From Solirubrobacteraceae bacterium (GTDB lineage: Bacteria; Actinomycetota; Thermoleophilia; Solirubrobacterales; Solirubrobacteraceae): a stretch of DNA of 9,626 nt. The DNA lies in the NCBI GenBank assembly GCA_025935735.1, contig JAICUS010000195.1:1-9626 (forward strand). Direction: 5' to 3'. The notes beneath the pieces were generated by a model. The model ran no database searches. It was not told the DNA's origin and saw only the letters and a list, made by a program, of their open reading frames with translations. Below, in pieces: positions 5,987 to 9,626 of this stretch. Position numbers and translations under genes: made by a program. How positions within the stretch are numbered: the stretch's first letter is position 1; every line of letters begins with the position of its first letter.

Positions 5987-7579
5987 ATGGCCACCTACGC
6001 CTCGCGACCGGCGTGGGACGTGCGCACGCGGGCGCTGACCAGGACGCGCCTCGCGGTCCCGGGCGCGTTCGTGTCGCTGCTGCTGATCTCGCTGTACCTC
6101 CGCACGCGCGAGATCGGCATCGGCTTCTGGATCGACGAGGGCCTGTCAGTCGGGATCGCGAACCGCCCGCTGGGGCAGATCCCGCACGCGCTCCGGGAGG
6201 ACGGCTCGCCGCCGCTCTACTACGTGCTGCTGCACTTCTGGATGACGCTGAGCGGCGACAGCGAGGCCGGCGTGCGCGCGCTGTCGCTGCTGTTCGCGCT
6301 GCTGGCCATCCCCGCCGCCTGGTGGGCCGCCGCGAAGGTGTTCCGCAGCACGAAGGCCGCCTGGATCGCGGCGGCGCTGGCCGCGCTGAACCCGTTCCTG
6401 AGCCAGTACGCGCAGGAGGCGCGCATGTACTCGCTCGTGGCGCTGCTGATCTTCCCCGCGACCGCGTGCTTCCTGCGCGCCTACGCGATGGACGCCGGCT
6501 CGCCGCAGGAGCGCCGCCCGTGGATCGCCGGCTTCGCCGTCTCCGAGGCCGCCGCGCTGTACACGCACAACTGGCCGATCTTCTTCGCCGTCGCCGCGGC
6601 CGTCGCCTGGGCCGCGCTCTACCGGATGGCGCCGCCCGAGCGCCGCCGGGAGCTCTTCCGCGACGGGCTGCTCGGCTTCGGCGGCGCCGTCGTGCTCTAC
6701 CTGCCGTGGCTGCCGACGACGCTCTACCAGGCCGCCCACACCGGCGCGCCGTGGTCGGAGCGGCCGACGCCGAGCGGGCTGAGCGACGTCGGCACCCAGC
6801 TGCTCGGCCGCGTGCCGCAGATCGTGCTGCTGATCTGCGCCGGCGCCGGCCTGCTGGCGCTGCTGCGGCCGCGCGGGGAATCCCAGCGCTTCACCGAGCG
6901 CGGCCGCACCGTCCTCACGCTGATCGTGCTCGGCCTGGGGACGGTCGTGCTGGCCTGGCTGGCCTCCCAGGCCTCGCCCGCCTGGGCCAACCGCTATCTG
7001 GCCGTCGCGCTGGCGCCCTGGCTGCTGCTCGCGGCCGGCGGGCTCGCGTTCGCCGGCCGGCTCGGCCTCGTCGGCCTCGTGCTCGTGGCGATCATGTGGG
7101 CGCAGGACGCCGCGCCGTCGGAGAAGAGCAACGTCCGCCCGGTGATGCAGGCGATCGACCCGAGCCTGCGCTCCGGCGACCTGGTGATCTCCACGCAGCC
7201 GGAGACGCTGGCGGTCATCCGCTACTACGCCGTGGACGGGCTGCGCTACGCCACGCTGACCGGCGGGCGCGAGGACGTCGGCGTGTGGGACTGGCGCGAC
7301 GGCGTCGACCGGCTCGAGCAGACCAGCCCCGCGCGGGACCTGAAGCCGCTCATCGACGCCCAGCCGGCGGGCAGCCGGATCGTCCTGGTGACGCCGATCT
7401 TCTGGTCGCTCGCCCGCTGGCAGGCGCCGTGGACGTCGCTCATCCGCCTGCGGTCGCAGCAGTGGGAGCAGGCGCTGAGCAACGACCCGCGGCTGCGGAT
7501 CACCGCGATCCAGCCGCAGAGCTTCGAGCCGCCGGCAACGAGCCCGGTTCAGGCGACGGTGCTGGTGAAGACCCGGTAG
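5987..7579 (+). CDS. Polytopic membrane glycosyltransferase, GT39/ArnT/PMT-like
   Basis: 530 residues. TM1 (about 24-38) leads to the first extracytoplasmic loop with WIDEG (Asp50-Glu51), the acidic pair typical of the catalytic loop in GT-C enzymes. DGSPPLYYVLLHFWM (72-86) and NPFLSQYAQEARMYSL (135-150) are the next hallmarks of the PMT_2 (PF13231) group. About ten hydrophobic segments run to about 371, followed by a soluble C-terminal domain of some 155 residues (376-530) outside the membrane. Such enzymes move a sugar from a polyprenyl-phosphate donor to a lipid, glycan or protein acceptor at the outer membrane face. Donor and acceptor cannot be deduced. It starts 9 bases after the previous stop with a leaderless-type box. 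Its last 80 bases overlap the convergent kinase gene, yet the frame stays intact to its stop. Family assignment is confident; specificity is open. Confidence 0.92.
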   Translation: MATYASRPAWDVRTRALTRTRLAVPGAFVSLLLISLYLRTREIGIGFWIDEGLSVGIANRPLGQIPHALREDGSPPLYYVLLHFWMTLSGDSEAGVRALSLLFALLAIPAAWWAAAKVFRSTKAAWIAAALAALNPFLSQYAQEARMYSLVALLIFPATACFLRAYAMDAGSPQERRPWIAGFAVSEAAALYTHNWPIFFAVAAAVAWAALYRMAPPERRRELFRDGLLGFGGAVVLYLPWLPTTLYQAAHTGAPWSERPTPSGLSDVGTQLLGRVPQIVLLICAGAGLLALLRPRGESQRFTERGRTVLTLIVLGLGTVVLAWLASQASPAWANRYLAVALAPWLLLAAGGLAFAGRLGLVGLVLVAIMWAQDAAPSEKSNVRPVMQAIDPSLRSGDLVISTQPETLAVIRYYAVDGLRYATLTGGREDVGVWDWRDGVDRLEQTSPARDLKPLIDAQPAGSRIVLVTPIFWSLARWQAPWTSLIRLRSQQWEQALSNDPRLRITAIQPQSFEPPATSPVQATVLVKTR

Positions 7580-8624
7580 TCGCGGGGAGGGTCAGCCGGA
7601 AGCGCGCGCCGGCCTCCGAGTCGGCCAGCACGAGCGTGCCGTTCATCCGCTCGGCGAGCTCGCGGCCGATGGCCAGCCCGAGCCCGAAGCCGCTCTGCGC
7701 GCGCGCGCTGCGCCCGCGGTGGAAGCGCTCGAAGATCCGCTCGCGCTCGTCGTCCGGGACGCCGGGGCCGCGGTCGGCCACCTCGACGGTCACCCGGCCG
7801 CCGTCGTGCGCGGCCGTGACGGCGATCGGCTCGCCCTCCGGCGCGTAGCGCAGCGCGTTGTCGATGAGGATGCGCACCACCCGCGCGCACGCCGCGGGGT
7901 CGGCGCGCGCCCAGCACGGGCGGTCGGACGGCACGATGTCGAGGTCGACCCGCCGCTCGGCCGCGGCCAGCGCGAACTCGGCCGCCACGGCGCGGGTGAT
8001 CTCGCCCAGCTCCACCGGCTCGGAGCGCAGCTGCACCGCGGCGTCCAGGCGCGAGAGGTCGAGCAGCTCGCTCGCCAGCACCGACAGCCGCCGCAGCTCA
8101 CGCCGCGCGCCCGCCACCTGCTCCTGCGCGTCCTCGAGGTCCGCGCCGTCGCGCAGGTCCTCGTCGAGCAGCTCCATCGTGCCCTGGAGCATGGTCAGCG
8201 GCGTGCGCAGCTCGTGCGACGCGGTGGCCACGAACGAGCGCCGGGCCGTCTCCTGGCGGCGCAGCTCCTCCTGCATGCGGGCCAGCGCCCGGGCCAGGTC
8301 GCCCACCTCGTCGCGTCCCTTGTCGCGCGGCGTCGGCGCCTCCGGCCCCTCGGCCGTGATCCGCAGCGCCGCGCGCTGCAGCCGGCCCAGCCGGCGGGTC
8401 AGCGTGCTCGAGAGCGCCAGCGCGAGCCCCACGGCGACGGCCAGCCCGATGGCCGCGGCGACCAGCAGCGCGTTGCGCACGAGCTTGACCGCGGTGGCCA
8501 CCTCGGTCAGCGGCCGGTCGGCCACCACGACGCCGACGGGCGTCGCGCCATCGGCGGCCACCAGCGGCATGGCCACCTGGAGGTCCTCGTCGTCGACCTC
8601 GTGGACCGTGCGGCCGACGCGCAT
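7500..8624 (-). CDS. Histidine kinase C-terminal piece (late sensor, TM2, HAMP, HisKA, HATPase)
   Basis: First ATG after the TGA, giving 374 residues. It has the last part of the sensor (1-50), one membrane helix (about 52-72), HAMP (73-125), HisKA with His137, and HATPase_c with Asn256, DRGPGVP (284-290) and GFGLGLAIG (312-320). Re-initiation here would give a kinase with one helix and no full sensor, possibly signal-blind. No clear ribosome site precedes this ATG, so it is more likely the lower half of the broken gene than a true start. The conserved domain ends at LTLPATT (344-350). The last 24 residues, rich in Ser, Pro, Ala and Gly, are encoded entirely inside the 3' end of the opposing glycosyltransferase. 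Confidence 0.6.
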   Translation of the reverse strand: MRVGRTVHEVDDEDLQVAMPLVAADGATPVGVVVADRPLTEVATAVKLVRNALLVAAAIGLAVAVGLALALSSTLTRRLGRLQRAALRITAEGPEAPTPRDKGRDEVGDLARALARMQEELRRQETARRSFVATASHELRTPLTMLQGTMELLDEDLRDGADLEDAQEQVAGARRELRRLSVLASELLDLSRLDAAVQLRSEPVELGEITRAVAAEFALAAAERRVDLDIVPSDRPCWARADPAACARVVRILIDNALRYAPEGEPIAVTAAHDGGRVTVEVADRGPGVPDDERERIFERFHRGRSARAQSGFGLGLAIGRELAERMNGTLVLADSEAGARFRLTLPATTGSSPAPSPEPGSLPAARSSAAGSR

Positions 8625-8723
8625 GGCCTGGAGCCCGATCAGCAGCGCGTCGCGCTGGGAGTCGAAGCCGAAGTCGGTGTCGGTGAGGAAGCTGGTGTCC
8701 GGCGAGTTGATGGCCGGCGTCAG

Positions 8724-8726
8724 TCA
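8724..8726 (-). other. In-frame TGA within the sensor domain
   Basis: TCA on the + strand at 8724-8726 reads TGA on the minus strand between ...GARVLVANA and LTPAINSPDTSFL.... The 33 codons from here to the next ATG are open and sensor-like. Genes all around use TGA as a genuine stop, so a recoded genetic code is not supported. Confidence 0.8.
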
Positions 8727-9044
8727 CGCGTTGGCCACAAGCACGCGCGCGCCCGTGCGCTGGCGCAGCTCGTTCGCGAACCCCGACAGCGTGGCCTCCA
8801 GGGCCTGCTGGGCCTTGGAGGCGGGCTGGAGGTGCGCCGGCAGCCGGTGGCGGAGCATCGCGTCGTCGAACTCGCCGTAGAGGTCCTCCACCGCGCTCTG
8901 GAGGTTCGTCGCGCTCTGCTGGCGCAGCCGGTGCTGGAGCGGGCTGAGCGTGATCGCCGCCGCCACGGCCAGCGTGACGGCGCTCGTGGCCACCAGGGCG
9001 AGCAGCAGCCGCCCCCGGAGCCCCCGGAGCGCGCGCCCGATCAT
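8724..9044 (-). CDS. Histidine kinase N-terminal piece (TM1 and half of the sensor)
   Basis: 106 residues from the ATG that overlaps the regulator stop, ending at the in-frame TGA. One membrane segment (LLLALVATSAVTLAVAAAITL, broadly 12-33) is followed by about 73 extracytoplasmic residues, mostly helical, ending in GARVLVANA. This strand normally sits in the middle of the sensor fold. If the TGA is real, the product would be a short membrane protein without kinase or HAMP parts, probably useless on its own. It is what strict translation of the upstream half gives, and it is part of the interrupted gene spanning 7500-9044. Confidence 0.6.
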   Translation of the reverse strand: MIGRALRGLRGRLLLALVATSAVTLAVAAAITLSPLQHRLRQQSATNLQSAVEDLYGEFDDAMLRHRLPAHLQPASKAQQALEATLSGFANELRQRTGARVLVANA

Positions 9045-9626
9045 GTCTCGCGGAAGCGGTAGCCCTGGCCGGGCACGGTCAGGATGAGGCTGGGCGACTC
9101 CGGGCGCGCCTCGAGCTTCTCGCGCAGGTGCCGGATGTGCACGTCGATCGCGCGCGGGTCGCGGTACGCGGAGTCGCCCCAGATGGCCCGCAGCAGCTCC
9201 TGGCGGTTGAACGCGTGCCCGGGGCGCGACATCAGGCAGGCCAGCAGCTCGAACTCGCTGAACGTCAGCCGCACCGGGTTGCCCTCCACGGCGACGCGGC
9301 GCAGGTCGCGGTCGAGCTCGACCGGCCCGACGCGCAGGTTGCCCTCGACCACGCGGCCCTGGGCGCGGCGCAGCACGGCGCGGATGCGGCTGCGCAGCTC
9401 GGCCAGCCCGAACGGCTTGGTCACGTAGTCGTCGGCGCCCGCCTCCAGGCCCTGCACGGCGTCGGCCTCGGAGTCCAGCGCGGTGAGCATGATGATCGGC
9501 ACCACGTCGCGCCGCGAGCGCAGCATCCGGGCCACGTCGTAGCCGGTCGGCCCGGCGCCGAGCGCGACGTCGAGCAGCACGACGTCGTACGAGCGGCCGG
9601 CGGCCGCGTCGAGCGCCGTCTCGCCG
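9041..9626 (-). CDS. OmpR/PhoB-family response regulator, N-terminus beyond the window
   Basis: The frame runs off the right edge; about 195 residues are visible. The receiver starts part-way in (GETALDAAAGRSYDVVLLDV), with the phospho-acceptor Asp in VVLLDV (codon 9569-9571), Thr in IIMLTA, Lys in VTKPFG, and ADDYVTKPF intact. The N-terminal acidic pair lies outside. A linker leads to the winged-helix Trans_reg_C domain: LTFSEFELLACLMSRPG, RQELLRAIWG, recognition helix RAIDVHIRHLREKLE, and wing ILTVPGQGYRFRET. It should bind direct repeats upstream of its targets when phosphorylated by the kinase that follows. Its TGA overlaps the kinase ATG. The loop after the Asp reads ALGAGPTGYDVARML, where LPGxDG is more usual; I have seen this wording in related actinobacterial regulators. 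A GTG at 9580 is inside the receiver and is not the real start. Confidence 0.93.
   Translation of the reverse strand, partial: GETALDAAAGRSYDVVLLDVALGAGPTGYDVARMLRSRRDVVPIIMLTALDSEADAVQGLEAGADDYVTKPFGLAELRSRIRAVLRRAQGRVVEGNLRVGPVELDRDLRRVAVEGNPVRLTFSEFELLACLMSRPGHAFNRQELLRAIWGDSAYRDPRAIDVHIRHLREKLEARPESPSLILTVPGQGYRFRET

Larger units (their letters stand above)
7500..9044 (-). pseudogene. HAMP sensor histidine kinase interrupted by one in-frame TGA
   Basis: From the ATG at 9044-9042 the frame runs to the stop at 7502-7500 with a single internal TGA at 8726-8724 (codon 107). Without it the protein would be 514 residues with a complete, ordered layout: TM1 (12-33), an extracytoplasmic sensor (34-190), TM2 (192-212), HAMP (about 213-265), HisKA with SHELRTP (His277), N-box DNALRYAPEG (Asn396), G1 DRGPGVP (424-430), F-box IFERF, and G2 GFGLGLAIG (452-460). 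The reading frame is the same on both sides, so this is a nonsense codon and not a frameshift. One C-to-T change from Arg CGA, or G-to-A from Trp TGG, would explain it. The start overlaps the response regulator stop (ATGA), so the pair was one coupled operon. As read it is a young pseudogene or a base-call error; all kinase motifs remain intact. Confidence 0.8.

Noticed and set aside
3841..7579. Dedicated natural-product cluster or defence system
   Set aside because: There are no synthase, ligase, nuclease, toxin or self-resistance genes. The P450, the zinc-knuckle protein and the GT39 enzyme alone do not define such a system.
8724..8726. Selenocysteine or other recoding of the TGA
   Set aside because: Sensor domains of this kinase type have no selenocysteine, I see no obvious stem-loop reason for recoding, and TGA is the ordinary stop of many genes in this window.
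1..9626. tRNA, rRNA, CRISPR arrays, insertion sequences
   Set aside because: I looked for cloverleaf-like stems, regularly spaced repeats and transposase motifs on both strands and found none. The only notable repeats are the left-edge inverted repeat and the hairpin at 3781-3817.

Overview
The window is very GC-rich, with strongly G/C-biased third codon positions. It carries lipoproteins with lipobox cysteines, a cell-wall-binding export adaptor, closely packed genes joined by ATGA start/stop overlaps, and genes with no Shine-Dalgarno but a TAnnnT box exactly where a leaderless promoter would sit. Together these suggest a monoderm actinobacterium. The style of several proteins (the CRHNR...CPIC protein, the CMRxHGV lipoprotein) makes me think of Thermoleophilia/Solirubrobacterales, but that placement is an impression, not a measurement.

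Layout. Positions 1-193 look like a damaged fold-back: an inverted copy of the end of a histidine kinase gene meets the forward copy through G/C-rich junk. The forward copy then finishes the kinase C-terminus (stop at 268-270). From 305 to 3670 there is a four-gene + strand operon: a duplicated-domain lipoprotein, a lipoprotein efflux adaptor with a peptidoglycan-binding domain, a MacB/LolD-type ATPase, and a MacB/FtsX-type permease. The last three junctions are ATGA overlaps. With the kinase end just upstream, this reads as a two-component-controlled export or envelope-stress module.

A 170-base gap (3671-3840) holds a less GC-rich stretch and a perfect 12-bp hairpin. Next come three + strand genes separated by only 9-10 bases: a cytochrome P450 (3841-5076), a protein with an N-terminal CxHx6CxxC zinc-knuckle-like motif and a helix-hairpin-helix-like stretch (5087-5977), and a membrane glycosyltransferase of the GT39/ArnT/PMT type (5987-7579). 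The first and third have near-identical 15-base start contexts with a TAnnnT box ending 6 bases before ATG. No joint pathway for the three is evident.

On the minus strand, converging on the glycosyltransferase, is a second two-component system: an OmpR/PhoB-type response regulator (cut by the right edge) coupled by ATGA to a HAMP sensor histidine kinase. The kinase frame contains one in-frame TGA in its sensor domain, so as read it is broken. Its last 24 or so residues are encoded entirely antisense to the 3' end of the glycosyltransferase.

The main points for a second look are the fold-back at the left edge, the in-frame TGA, the overprinted kinase tail, the shared leaderless start motif, the symmetric cysteine-paired duplication in the lipoprotein, and the zinc/HhH-like protein. 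I saw no tRNA, rRNA, CRISPR array, insertion sequence or phage gene.
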